NCBI GenBank assembly: GCA_946481625.1
Contig: CAMLOZ010000008.1
Span: 1-19,318, forward strand
From: an uncultured Haloferula sp.
GTDB taxonomy: Bacteria; Verrucomicrobiota; Verrucomicrobiae; Verrucomicrobiales; Akkermansiaceae
Reading direction: 5' to 3'
DNA: 19,318 nt
Part shown: positions 8,335 through 15,795 of the stretch, piece after piece
Layout of the letters: each line of letters starts with the position of its first letter
Numbering within the stretch: the stretch's first letter is position 1
The notes under the pieces: generated by a model
What the model was told of the DNA's origin: nothing
The model's input: only the letters and a program-made list of their open reading frames with translations
Databases searched by the model: none
Translations under genes and position numbers: made by a program

Positions 8335-9159
8335 TCAGGCACCGTGGGCGGCATGGTGGATCGCCACGAGTCTGACGAGCAAGTCCTCCAGAAATTCGAG
8401 AGGAATTTGATTCGGTCCATCGGAAAAAGCGTTCGCCGGGTCGGAGTGGGTCTCCAGGAAGACGCCATCCACGCCGGTGGCGACCGCGGCGCGGGCCAGC
8501 ACCGGGGCCAGCTCGCCGTCACCGCCGGTCGTCCCGCCCAGCCCGCCGGGGCGTTGCACGGAGTGGGTGGCGTCGAATACCACCGGCAGCCCTTCCTTGC
8601 GCATCCAGTAGAGCGAGCGCATGTCCGCCACCAGATTGTTGTAGCCGAAGGTGGTGCCGCGCTCGGTCAGCAGGAAATTCCGGCACCCGAAGGCCCGCAG
8701 CTTCTCGGCGATGTTCACGGTGTCCCATGGGGCCAGGAACTGCCCCTTCTTCACGTTCACCGCACGGCCGGTCTTGGCCGCCGCTTCCAGCAGGTCCGTC
8801 TGGCGGCACAGGAAGGCGGGAATCTGCAGCAGGTCGATGTGTTCCGCCGCGATCTCGGCGTCCTGCGGCGAGTGGATGTCGGTGGTCACCGGCACGCCCA
8901 GCTCCTTGCCGATCTCGCCGAGGATGCGGCAACCCTCCTCGACCCCCGGGCCACGGAAGGACTTGACCGAAGTCCGGTTGGCCTTGTCGTAGGAGGCTTT
9001 GAAGAGATAATGGATGCCGGTCTTCTTCGCGATCTCGTCAATGGAGCGGGCCATGTCCCAAGCGAAGGATTCGGACTCCAGCGCACAAGGACCGAGGATG
9101 AAGAAGGGCACCGGTCCCCCGACGGGGACGCTGCCGATTTGGAAGGGTTCGAACGACAT
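8335..9159 (-). CDS. kdsA: 3-deoxy-8-phosphooctulonate synthase (KDO-8-P synthase)
   Basis: 274 residues, the normal length for KdsA. It condenses arabinose-5-phosphate and phosphoenolpyruvate to KDO-8-phosphate in the cytoplasm, the committed step to the LPS inner core sugar. Diagnostic segments are FFILGPCALESES, FKASYDKANRTS, SFRGPGVEEGCRIL, TDIHSPQDAE, QIPAFLCRQTDLL, NVKKGQFLAPWD, LLTERGTTFGYNNLVADMRSL and FDATHSVQRPGG. Cys25 in GPCA matches the metal-dependent class (Aquifex type, Cys11), whereas E. coli-type enzymes have Asn there. It lies 39 bp after the DUF1844 gene and 21 bp before the LptC/LptA-like gene, so KDO synthesis and LPS export are probably co-transcribed. Confidence 0.95.
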   Translation of the reverse strand: MSFEPFQIGSVPVGGPVPFFILGPCALESESFAWDMARSIDEIAKKTGIHYLFKASYDKANRTSVKSFRGPGVEEGCRILGEIGKELGVPVTTDIHSPQDAEIAAEHIDLLQIPAFLCRQTDLLEAAAKTGRAVNVKKGQFLAPWDTVNIAEKLRAFGCRNFLLTERGTTFGYNNLVADMRSLYWMRKEGLPVVFDATHSVQRPGGLGGTTGGDGELAPVLARAAVATGVDGVFLETHSDPANAFSDGPNQIPLEFLEDLLVRLVAIHHAAHGA

Positions 9160-9198
9160 GATGGAAATCAGGAAGCGGAGATAGATCCAAACGACCGT

Positions 9199-9450
9199 TT
9201 AGCCCGCCGCTTTCTCATATAGAGGACGTAAGTTGGCAAGAGCGGTCGAGAGAAGTTTTTCCTCCGTCTCGGTCAAATTGCCCTGCGTTTTTGCCACCAA
9301 CATCTCCAGGGAATCGATCACGGACTTGGCGGCACGCAGGTTCAAGGTTTTTTCCCCGGTCCCGGGGTGGGGGATCTGCCCCAGGAATAGCCCTGCATTC
9401 TGCGCCTGCAGGATGACGAATTCATTGAAACGAGGATCGGCGGCGGGCAT
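9199..9450 (-). CDS. DUF1844 family small protein
   Basis: 83 residues, cytoplasmic, mostly helical, with no signal peptide. The pattern FNEFVILQAQNAGLFLGQIP, then HPGTGEKTLNLRAAKSVIDSLEMLVAKTQGNLTETEEKLL, is typical of DUF1844 proteins, whose function is unknown. ATG 9450 is chosen because the family match starts there. An in-frame ATG at 9516 would add 22 residues but directly abuts the U-tract of the terminator of the preceding gene. It is the first gene of the run DUF1844-kdsA-lptCA-lptB, so the promoter should lie around 9451-9515. That association hints at an envelope link but proves nothing about role. Confidence 0.8.
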   Translation of the reverse strand: MPAADPRFNEFVILQAQNAGLFLGQIPHPGTGEKTLNLRAAKSVIDSLEMLVAKTQGNLTETEEKLLSTALANLRPLYEKAAG

Positions 9451-9515
9451 GCGCGCGAGGGTGAAGAGCCTCGCCGGAACTTCCAAGCGCCAAGAATGGA
9501 AGGAGTCGAACGGCA

Positions 9516-9550
9516 TGAAAAAGCCGGTGGAGCGCGAGTGCTCCACCGGC
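9516..9550 (-). terminator. intrinsic terminator after the FG-GAP protein gene
   Basis: A perfect 11-bp stem, GCCGGTGGAGC (9523-9533) and GCTCCACCGGC (9540-9550), with a 6-nt loop, is followed on the minus strand by TTTTTC. It starts about 31 bases after the stop at 9582 and separates that gene from the DUF1844-kdsA operon. Confidence 0.85.
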
Positions 9551-9581
9551 CCGAAATGCGAGATGTCAAACAATGGCGCGA

Positions 9582-11201
9582 TCAGCCCCGGCCCGGCCTG
9601 TGGCCGTTCCCGTTCCCATTACCGTTGCCGTTTCCGTTGCCATTACCGTTTCCGTTGCCATTTCCATTACCGTTTCCGTTGCCATTGCCGTTCCCATTAC
9701 CGTTGCCGGTTCCGGGCTGCTTCTTGCCGACATCGGAGCGGGCGGCTCCGCTCCGGAGGGCTTTGGCTTCTGCCTTGTCGATGGTGCCGGCGCGGAGGAG
9801 GCGCTTCACCAGCTTCACCGAGGAGGACACGAACTTGCCATGGTTCTTCCAGCCGCTTTCGGGTTCGAGCGCGGCGAAGAGATCGGCGATCGAGCATCCG
9901 TCCTCGTCCACCCGGTTTTCCACCCCGGTATCCAGGTCGCCGAAGATCACCGTGGGCGTGAGGATCGAGTCCGGGCAATGGTCGTCGATGTCCGGCACGC
10001 CGTCGCCATCGGTGTCCACCGCGGCGGTATAGACATGCACGGCTCCTCCGCCGATCAGCGGCTCGCCGATCGCGAAGCCGAGGCCTTCGATTGCAGCCAC
10101 CGCGGTGCCGAGGCCCCCTCCGGAGACGCCTTCATAGAAGCTCGGCTCGGGAGCGACCGGGGCCGGGATCACGGACACCATCGGCAGGGGTGCCGCGCCG
10201 GGATAGCCGATGAGAAGTTCGGTCGTTCCGTTGAGATCGACGTCCAGCGCCCCGCCGGGAACCACCGGCTGCCCTGCGGCAGCACCGGCAAGGGAAAGAT
10301 CGGCGATCAGGGTGAGATCGCTTCCGGAAAGCAGGAATGCCGAGCCGCCGGAACCGGAACCGGCCACGAGGTCGGGCACCGAATCCCCGTTGCGGTCATC
10401 CACCGACCCCACCCGGCTACCCAGACGCGCGAGCGCGATGGTGCCCGCCGAGGTGGCGATCTCCGTCCCATCGGAACTGCGGATCAGTTGCACCGTGCCG
10501 TTGCCGGCCAAAGCGCCCGGCGAGCCCACGGCGAGATCCGGAAGACTGTCGCCGCTCAAGTCACCCACGGTCGCGAGCGATGCGCCGAATTCGGAGGCGA
10601 CCGCGAGCGGCGCAAGCGTGCGGATCAGCGAACCGTCCGAACCGGACACCACCAGCACGCTGCCATTCAGGGCGGCTGCGCCGGGAGCTCCGATGAAAAG
10701 GTCGTCCTTGCCGTCGGCATTCTGGTCGCCGGCATCAGCCAAGGCTGCGCCGAAAAGCGATCCCGCGCCCGGTGAGGCCGTGGTGATGGTTTGGAGCACG
10801 GAGCCGTCCGCACCGGAGAAAATGGAGACCGAACCGGCCCCGCCGGTGGCTCCCACCGCGAGATCCAGCGTGCCGTCGCCGTTCGCATCCAGCACCGCAA
10901 GGGAGCTGCCGAAGGCTTGGCCCGCCGTGCCGACGAATTCATGGAGGGTCGTGCCATCGTCCCCGCTCACGACGAGGACCTGCCCGGCACCGCCGGAGAA
11001 ACCGGGGTCGCCCACCGCGAGATCCGGGATGCCATCGGCATTCCAATCTCCCGTGGCGATGATTGTGGAACCCAGGAGGGCGTTGTTGGCCCCGGCGGAA
11101 ATGGTGAAGCGGAGCGAGGCGGCCATCGACGGCGCGGCAAGCGTGGCTGCGCTTGCGGCGATGATCATGGCTCGGGTGGATGTAAGGGTGGGCGACTTCA
11201 T
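9582..11201 (-). CDS. secreted FG-GAP repeat protein with Asn-Gly repeat tail
   Basis: 539 residues with an N-terminal signal peptide (RAMIIAASAATLAAPSMA). At least six FG-GAP beta-propeller-type repeats follow, each with a Ca-binding-like loop and hydrophobic strand: GDWNADGIPDLAVGDPG, LDANGDGTLDLAVGATG, GDQNADGKDDLFIGAPG, GDLSGDSLPDLAVGSPG, DDRNGDSVPDLVAGSGS and LDVDLNGTTELLIGYPG. A thrombospondin-type-3-like linker DTDGDGVPDIDDHCPDS comes next. After it is a small helical module (EDGCSIADLF ... NHGKFVSSSVKLVKRLLRAGTIDKAEAKAL), then a low-complexity tail of 17 Asn-Gly dipeptides. FG-GAP propellers usually mediate extracellular binding or adhesion; the ligand is unknown. No sorting signal (LPXTG, PEP-CTERM, type IX) is obvious. 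It is probably monocistronic, with a terminator at 9516-9550. Confidence 0.85.
   Translation of the reverse strand: MKSPTLTSTRAMIIAASAATLAAPSMAASLRFTISAGANNALLGSTIIATGDWNADGIPDLAVGDPGFSGGAGQVLVVSGDDGTTLHEFVGTAGQAFGSSLAVLDANGDGTLDLAVGATGGAGSVSIFSGADGSVLQTITTASPGAGSLFGAALADAGDQNADGKDDLFIGAPGAAALNGSVLVVSGSDGSLIRTLAPLAVASEFGASLATVGDLSGDSLPDLAVGSPGALAGNGTVQLIRSSDGTEIATSAGTIALARLGSRVGSVDDRNGDSVPDLVAGSGSGGSAFLLSGSDLTLIADLSLAGAAAGQPVVPGGALDVDLNGTTELLIGYPGAAPLPMVSVIPAPVAPEPSFYEGVSGGGLGTAVAAIEGLGFAIGEPLIGGGAVHVYTAAVDTDGDGVPDIDDHCPDSILTPTVIFGDLDTGVENRVDEDGCSIADLFAALEPESGWKNHGKFVSSSVKLVKRLLRAGTIDKAEAKALRSGAARSDVGKKQPGTGNGNGNGNGNGNGNGNGNGNGNGNGNGNGNGNGNGHRPGRG
9603..9704. repeat. 17 tandem hexamers encoding (Asn-Gly)17
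   Basis: Seventeen in-frame 6-bp units at the 3' end of the FG-GAP gene. On the coding strand each is AAY GGN. All four Gly codons occur (GGC 6, GGT 4, GGA 4, GGG 3) and both Asn codons occur (AAC 11, AAT 6). Because the units differ at third positions, this is not a freshly slipped microsatellite; the protein repeat seems to be what is kept. Confidence 0.95.
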
Positions 11202-11408
11202 GGTCGGTGTGTGGGACTAGTCTTGGGTGTAATCGGGGGAGCTTCAGCAAATCGAAATATCAGGATCCTGTTAAAAGACTCCTTGATGGTTAAGTTTGCC
11301 TAACTAACTGCCGGGGAGCGCCTTGAATGCCACGCGTAGCATGCTGTTCAGATGCCCGCCATGGAACGCAGGAGACGCCTCCAAAAGGCAATGACGCGGG
11401 GGAATCGG

Positions 11409-11423
11409 TTCAGGTTACCTGAA
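11409..11423. promoter_or_regulatory. 15-bp palindrome, possible operator
   Basis: TTCAGGT-T-ACCTGAA is a perfect 7-bp inverted repeat around one base, in the 292-bp gap between the two secreted-protein genes, about 208 bp upstream of the FG-GAP start. The size and symmetry suit a dimeric regulator, but no binding family is recognised. The rest of the gap shows no gene. Confidence 0.3.
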
Positions 11424-11475
11424 ATTCTTGTCCCCTTGGTCCTGCACCGAAAAAGAACGGTCGCCCGTTGAATCG

Positions 11476-11511
11476 GCAGCGGTGATCCCGCGGCTAAGGG
11501 GCCACCGCTGC
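11476..11511 (-). terminator. hairpin over the stop codon of the DUF642-like gene (possible terminator)
   Basis: GCAGCGGTG (11476-11484) pairs with CACCGCTGC (11503-11511) across an 18-nt loop that contains the TAG stop at 11494-11496. There is no T-run after it on the minus strand, so it may slow transcription or protect the RNA end rather than act as a classical terminator. Confidence 0.3.
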
Positions 11512-12942
11512 GTGTTTCCAGAAAAGCCTGCCTTCAGGCGGATCGATTCGGAAGACCCGCTCTCCGCTCGCCCCGGGGGCCGAACTATCGGAGACCAAAG
11601 TCATCCCGCTCTCCGCCTCGGAGGCCACTTTCCATGAGTTCAGATCGCGGCTGCACCACAACCGGTGGCTGAAGTCGGCGCTCCGTGACAGGCCGCTGAT
11701 CGGGATTTTCAGGAGGCGCTGCCCTTCTTCCGAAGTCATCCCCGGCAAGGTGTCCGTGGCATGGGGGTCGGTGCCGAAGATGAATTCCAGACCGTGATCG
11801 ATGCCGTCGCCATCCGCGTCGTCCTCCGGATCCGCTCCCAGACCATGATGGAGAGTCCAAGCGAGAAACCCGTCTCCTCCTTGGCGCAGGCGCACATCGT
11901 CGTAGATAATGTTTCCTCCTTGATCCGTGGTGGTCGAGCGAAGCTCCAAGGTCAATTCTCCCGCTTCAGAGGCCAGCACCGGGATCTCCCGCAATTCGTA
12001 GCCGTCCTCCCAGGTTTGGTCGATCGTCCTGACAAGCCTGGCCACAAGACGTCCGTTCGAATGGACCTCGCCGGTCATGTCCTCTTCGCCCCAAGAAACA
12101 TGCCGGGCGTGGAGAAACGAAAACGTGTAGCACGCATGCGGCTGCAGTCCGGTGATCGTCTGGGCGATGCCGCCCGGCCCGTGCCCGCCGGTGTCCAGTG
12201 CCTTCGTGCCATGAGGAGCCATCGCACCGCCACTCTCGATGACGTCCACGTTCTCCCGGGTCACCCGCCAGCCCGGTAGGGAAAGCTCGGCAAGATGCGG
12301 ATTGCCAACCGGCCCATAGTTGTGCGGGTCCGAAGCCGGGTCGCTGGTTGCCTGCTCGAAGCTCCCGTTGGCAAGCCGTCTGCCCCCGCGCGCGTCGGAT
12401 ACCTGGGTCAGGCCGGACCACGCATGTTGGGGCGGTGACGGCAGGCTGCCGGTAACGATGGAAACGCTGTCGATCAAAAGTCCCGACGGCCCGGGCTCGA
12501 GCGACTCGATCCGCAGCAACGCATTGCTGGAACTGGCCGTGAATTCGAACCCGCCCGAAAAAAGGAATTCCAAACTCTGCCCGGTGTGGATCTCGGCGAT
12601 CACCTCGCCGTCGATCAGGACCCGCGCGTGGGACAAGACCCACGATTCCTGGGTGTTGTCCCGGTAGGCCAACTTCAAGGTGTGGGTTTCCCCGGGACTC
12701 AGTCCGGAGAAGCCTTGCTGAATGAAGCCGCCCCGGAGGGCCAGGCTTTTGCTTCCCGCATGGACCTTCGAGGTCTCGATTGTCACCCCGGAGGACGTCC
12801 ACCCCGTCAGATTGCTCTCGAAGCCGAGGTTCGTCCCCGTCGGCACCGCGAATGACGCTGCCGGCGGAAACGTAACCAGCAGGAGAAACGAGACCCTCGC
12901 GCGGATGGGGCGCGGAACGAGGCTGGACCGGGGGAAATCCAT
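11494..12942 (-). CDS. secreted protein with two carbohydrate-binding-like (DUF642-type) modules
   Basis: 482 residues. The signal peptide is long and basic at its start (RPIRARVSFLLLVTFPPAASFA). A first jelly-roll-like module begins NLGFESNLTGWTSSGVTIET and contains KSLALRGGFIQQGFSGLSPG. A second, DUF642-like module begins LANGSFEQA and contains LPGWRVTRENVDVIESGG, KALDTGGHGPGGIAQTITGL and YTFSFLHARH. A Ca-loop linker (DPEDDADGDGIDHGLEFIFGTDP) and a C-terminal beta domain follow, patterns common in secreted Verrucomicrobiota proteins. It probably binds polysaccharide or cell-wall glycans; no catalytic domain is recognised. ATG 12942 is preferred over 12978 because it gives a cleaner signal peptide. 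No PEP-CTERM anchor is visible at the C-terminus. Confidence 0.75.
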   Translation of the reverse strand: MDFPRSSLVPRPIRARVSFLLLVTFPPAASFAVPTGTNLGFESNLTGWTSSGVTIETSKVHAGSKSLALRGGFIQQGFSGLSPGETHTLKLAYRDNTQESWVLSHARVLIDGEVIAEIHTGQSLEFLFSGGFEFTASSSNALLRIESLEPGPSGLLIDSVSIVTGSLPSPPQHAWSGLTQVSDARGGRRLANGSFEQATSDPASDPHNYGPVGNPHLAELSLPGWRVTRENVDVIESGGAMAPHGTKALDTGGHGPGGIAQTITGLQPHACYTFSFLHARHVSWGEEDMTGEVHSNGRLVARLVRTIDQTWEDGYELREIPVLASEAGELTLELRSTTTDQGGNIIYDDVRLRQGGDGFLAWTLHHGLGADPEDDADGDGIDHGLEFIFGTDPHATDTLPGMTSEEGQRLLKIPISGLSRSADFSHRLWCSRDLNSWKVASEAESGMTLVSDSSAPGASGERVFRIDPPEGRLFWKHAAVAP

Positions 12943-13016
12943 GGTGCGGCGCAGGGCAGGGAGGCGGTGGTAGCACATCGATCAGATTTGCGCCAACCCC
13001 GATTGACTGATCCGGA

Positions 13017-13052
13017 CAAAAACGAAGAGGCGGGCATTTCCATGCCCGCCTC
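13017..13052 (-). terminator. intrinsic terminator of gnd
   Basis: A perfect 11-bp stem, GAGGCGGGCAT (13027-13037) and ATGCCCGCCTC (13042-13052), has a TTCC loop. On the minus strand it is followed by TTCGTTTTTGT. It lies 26 bases after the gnd stop codon and clearly isolates gnd from the next minus-strand gene. Confidence 0.9.
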
Positions 13053-13078
13053 CCCGGAAACTCGATTCAAAACCCGGC

Positions 13079-14497
13079 TCAGCCGATCACCTCCGGCCAA
13101 TCCGTGTGGAAGAACTCCCCGCGCGGCTTGTCCGTGCGCTCGTAGGTGTGCGCCCCGAAGAAGTCCCGCTGCGCCTGCAGCAGGTTCGCCGGCAGCACCG
13201 CGCTACGGTAGCTGTCGTAGTAGCCCAGCGAGGCCGAGAACGCCGGCACCGGAATGCCCGCGAGCGTGGCGGTCGCGATGACCTCGCGCCAGTTCTGCTG
13301 GAACTGGTTGAGCAGGTCCTTGAAATAGGGTGCCAGCATCAGGTTGCTCAGCTCGGGGTTCGAACGGTAGCTGTCCGTGATGTGGTTCAGGAAGCGGGCG
13401 CGGATGATGCAGCCGCCGCGCCAGATGGCGGCGATCTTGCCGAGGTCGAGGCCCCAGTTCTTCTCCCTGCCCATGGCGGCGATCAGGTCGAGGCCCTGCG
13501 CGTAGGAGATGATCTTCGAGGCGAAGAGCGCATCGTGCACCTTCTTCACCAGCTCGGCCTTGTCGGCGGAGATCTCGGCCTTCGGGCCTTGCAGCTCCTT
13601 GCTGGCGGAGACGCGGGCGTCCTTCATGGAGGAAAGGATGCGCGCTTCCACGGCCGCATTGATCGTCGAAATCACCACGGCATTCTCCACCGCGTTCATG
13701 ATCGTCCACTTGCCGGTGCCCTTCTGACCCGCGGTGTCGAGGATCACGTCCACCAGCGCCTTGCCGGTCTCGGGATCCTGCTGTTCGAAGATCTTCGAGG
13801 TGATCTGGATCAGGTAGCTCTCCAGGTCACCGTTGTTCCAGTCGGTGAAGACGGTGGCGAGTTCGGCCGGGGTGAAGCCCGCGGCCTTGAAGATGTTGTA
13901 GGCCTCGCAAATGAGCTGCATGTCGCCGTACTCGATCCCGTTGTGGATCATCTTCACGTAGTGGCCGGCACCGCCGGGGCCGATGTGCGTCACGCAGGGC
14001 TCGCCATCCACCTTCGCGGAAATGCTCTCGAAAATCGGCTTCATCACGTCCCAGGTCGAGGCCGGGCCGCCGGGCATGATCGAGGGACCCTTCCGCGCGC
14101 CTTCCTCGCCGCCGGACACGCCGGCACCGATGAAGCGGAAGCCGAGGTCGCCGAGCCACTTGTCGCGGCGCTCGGTGTCCGTGTAGAGCGAGTTGCCGCC
14201 GTCGATGATGATATCGCCCTTGTCCAGCAGTGGGATCAGCGACTCGATCACCGCATCCACCGGACCGCCCGCCTTGACCATGATCATGATCTTGCGCGGC
14301 GAGGCCAGCGATTGGACGAACTCCTCGAGGGACTTGGCACCCACCAGTTTCTTGCCGGGATGAGCGGCGACGAACTCCTCCGTGACGGAAGTGGTGCGGT
14401 TGTAGACGGACACCTGGAATCCACGGGACTCCACGTTGAGGACGAGGTTTTGGCCCATCACGGCCAGGCCGACGAGGCCGAAATCGCTGTTGCTCAT
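13079..14497 (-). CDS. gnd: 6-phosphogluconate dehydrogenase, decarboxylating
   Basis: 472 residues, the full length of the long-chain 6PGDH family. It oxidises and decarboxylates 6-phosphogluconate to ribulose-5-phosphate with reduction of NADP, in the oxidative pentose phosphate pathway. The nucleotide-binding N-terminus is FGLVGLAVMGQNLVLNVESRG, with YNRTTS after it. The substrate signature IIDGGNSLYTDTERR, the conserved GVSGGEEGARKGPSIMPGG, and the catalytic segment GPGGAGHYVKMIHNGIEYGDMQ (Lys and Glu general acid/base pair) are all intact. The C-terminus has the usual RTDKPRGEFFHTDW tail. ATG 14497 is the family start; a longer upstream frame runs into pgsA's promoter region. It has its own terminator and is divergent from pgsA, with 100 bp between starts. 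Its product supplies ribulose-5-P, the precursor of the arabinose-5-P used by KdsA. Confidence 0.97.
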   Translation of the reverse strand: MSNSDFGLVGLAVMGQNLVLNVESRGFQVSVYNRTTSVTEEFVAAHPGKKLVGAKSLEEFVQSLASPRKIMIMVKAGGPVDAVIESLIPLLDKGDIIIDGGNSLYTDTERRDKWLGDLGFRFIGAGVSGGEEGARKGPSIMPGGPASTWDVMKPIFESISAKVDGEPCVTHIGPGGAGHYVKMIHNGIEYGDMQLICEAYNIFKAAGFTPAELATVFTDWNNGDLESYLIQITSKIFEQQDPETGKALVDVILDTAGQKGTGKWTIMNAVENAVVISTINAAVEARILSSMKDARVSASKELQGPKAEISADKAELVKKVHDALFASKIISYAQGLDLIAAMGREKNWGLDLGKIAAIWRGGCIIRARFLNHITDSYRSNPELSNLMLAPYFKDLLNQFQQNWREVIATATLAGIPVPAFSASLGYYDSYRSAVLPANLLQAQRDFFGAHTYERTDKPRGEFFHTDWPEVIG

Positions 14498-14597
14498 GGT
14501 GATCAAACGGTTCGGGAAACGGCGGCGATGTAGGGAACCCGCGCCTTTGGTGCAACCCCTTGTTGCCATCATGCCATGCATTCCCCACATTCGCGCT

Positions 14598-15197
14598 GTG
14601 AACTTGCCCAATGCCATCACCGTCTCCCGCCTGTTCCTCACAGCGGTTTTCGTTGCGGCGGTGGGCTTCCCGGGAACAACCGGCTACGCGATCGCCCTCG
14701 TCACCTTCTCGATCGCCGCCGCCACCGACTGGCTGGACGGCTATCTGGCGCGGAAGCTCGGCCTCGTCACCCCCCTCGGCAAACTCCTCGACCCCCTCGC
14801 GGACAAGATCCTCGTCTGCGCCGCCTTCGTGTATTTTTCCGCCCAGCCGGTGGCTGGCTACCACTCCCCGGTCTGGGTCACCGCCCTGATCATCGCGCGC
14901 GAATTCCTCGTGACCGGCCTCCGCCAGATCGCCGTGGAAGCCGGCCAGGTCCTCGCCGCCGATCGCCTGGGCAAATGGAAGACCACCTTCCAGCTCACCT
15001 TCTGCATCACCGGCCTCGTCTGGCTCACCTTTTCCTCGATGAAGGAGCTCGGTGCCATCGGGGGCTTCCTGCGGGATCTGGCGAATCCGAAGTCCTGGCT
15101 CATGCCGATCTCCCTCTGGACCGCCGTCGCCCTCACGATGATCTCAGGCGCGAACTACGTCTGGAGCAGCCGCAAGCTGCTTGTCCCGTCGCGCTAG
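14598..15197 (+). CDS. pgsA: CDP-diacylglycerol-glycerol-3-phosphate 3-phosphatidyltransferase
   Basis: 199 residues from GTG 14598. The CDP-alcohol phosphotransferase signature is complete: D44-x2-D47-G48-x2-A51-R52-x8-G61-x3-D65-x3-D69. The N-terminus NLPNAITVSRLFLTAVF matches the usual PgsA opening, which supports the GTG start. ATG 14571 would add nine residues and cannot be excluded; neither has a clear Shine-Dalgarno. Four to six hydrophobic segments make it an inner-membrane protein. It makes phosphatidylglycerol-phosphate, the committed step to phosphatidylglycerol and cardiolipin. It converges with the MglA-like gene, and the two stop codons share the tetranucleotide CTAG (15194-15197). 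Confidence 0.92.
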   Translation: MNLPNAITVSRLFLTAVFVAAVGFPGTTGYAIALVTFSIAAATDWLDGYLARKLGLVTPLGKLLDPLADKILVCAAFVYFSAQPVAGYHSPVWVTALIIAREFLVTGLRQIAVEAGQVLAADRLGKWKTTFQLTFCITGLVWLTFSSMKELGAIGGFLRDLANPKSWLMPISLWTAVALTMISGANYVWSSRKLLVPSR

Positions 15198-15781
15198 CCT
15201 GCTGCGTCCTCCTTCACCAGCCGCGCCTTGATCTGGGCCAGCACCGAATCGAAGGCCAAGCCCTCCGCGTCCGGCTGCCGGCTCGATGACACAAACCGCG
15301 GGATCAACCCCGGCGGCACTCCCAGCCGCGCGTCCAGGCGCGTCGGATCCACCTCCGGGTGCAAGTCCGCCCGGTGATATTGCAGCGCCAACGCCACCGA
15401 ATGCAGGTCGTAGCCGTTCCGCTTCGTGTTGTCGGAAAGCCGCATCAGGCTGTCCCAGGTGTCCTTGAACCGCGCCGGGTCCACATCCACCACGAAAACG
15501 ATCCCCGCCACCGCGCGGAGCAAAAGCTCCTCCGCCGCATTGTACTCCACCGCCCCGCTCAGCGAATGCGCCGCTACGTGGAGGAACCGCCCGTCCGGCA
15601 GCGTCTGCGGCTCCGTCCACTCGACCCGGTGCACCCGGATCGAGCCCACCTGGTGTTCCCGCACCGTCGCGGAACTGCAGCGTGCCGCCACCGCCCGCAG
15701 GATCGCCAGCTTGCCGGTGTCGGCCGCCCCCGCGAGGGCAACCTTCACCGATACCTGCCGGCCGTCTTGCTGCACCGTCAT
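15194..15781 (-). CDS. MglA-like small Ras-superfamily protein with degenerate GTPase motifs (pseudo-GTPase)
   Basis: 195 residues. The overall order of strands and helices follows MglA: KVALAGAADTGK; AAEELLLRAVAGIVFVVDVDPAR; WDSLMRLSDNTKRNGYDL; ALALQYHRADL. In MglA these correspond to the P-loop, RKLILKGVDGVVFVADS, the ESLENLR helix, and VLQYNKRDL. The key residues are changed. The P-loop is GAADTGKL (18-25), with Leu in place of Ser/Thr. The switch 2 PGQ is AAH (70-72). The base-specific NKxD is HRAD (136-139). GTP binding and hydrolysis are therefore doubtful. It starts 14 bp after the roadblock-like gene, the same order as mglB-mglA, where MglB is the GTPase-activating partner in polarity control. 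Fold assignment is by recalled family pattern, not a search. Confidence 0.7.
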   Translation of the reverse strand: MTVQQDGRQVSVKVALAGAADTGKLAILRAVAARCSSATVREHQVGSIRVHRVEWTEPQTLPDGRFLHVAAHSLSGAVEYNAAEELLLRAVAGIVFVVDVDPARFKDTWDSLMRLSDNTKRNGYDLHSVALALQYHRADLHPEVDPTRLDARLGVPPGLIPRFVSSSRQPDAEGLAFDSVLAQIKARLVKEDAAG

Positions 15782-15795
15782 GCGGACGGATTCGC

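Noticed and set aside
9597..9710. short tandem repeat that could suggest a CRISPR or satellite
   Set aside because: The unit is 6 bp with no spacers and is in frame as Asn-Gly codons of a secreted protein.
13106..14533. 475-codon open frame on the plus strand
   Set aside because: It is antisense to gnd, which is intact and unambiguous.
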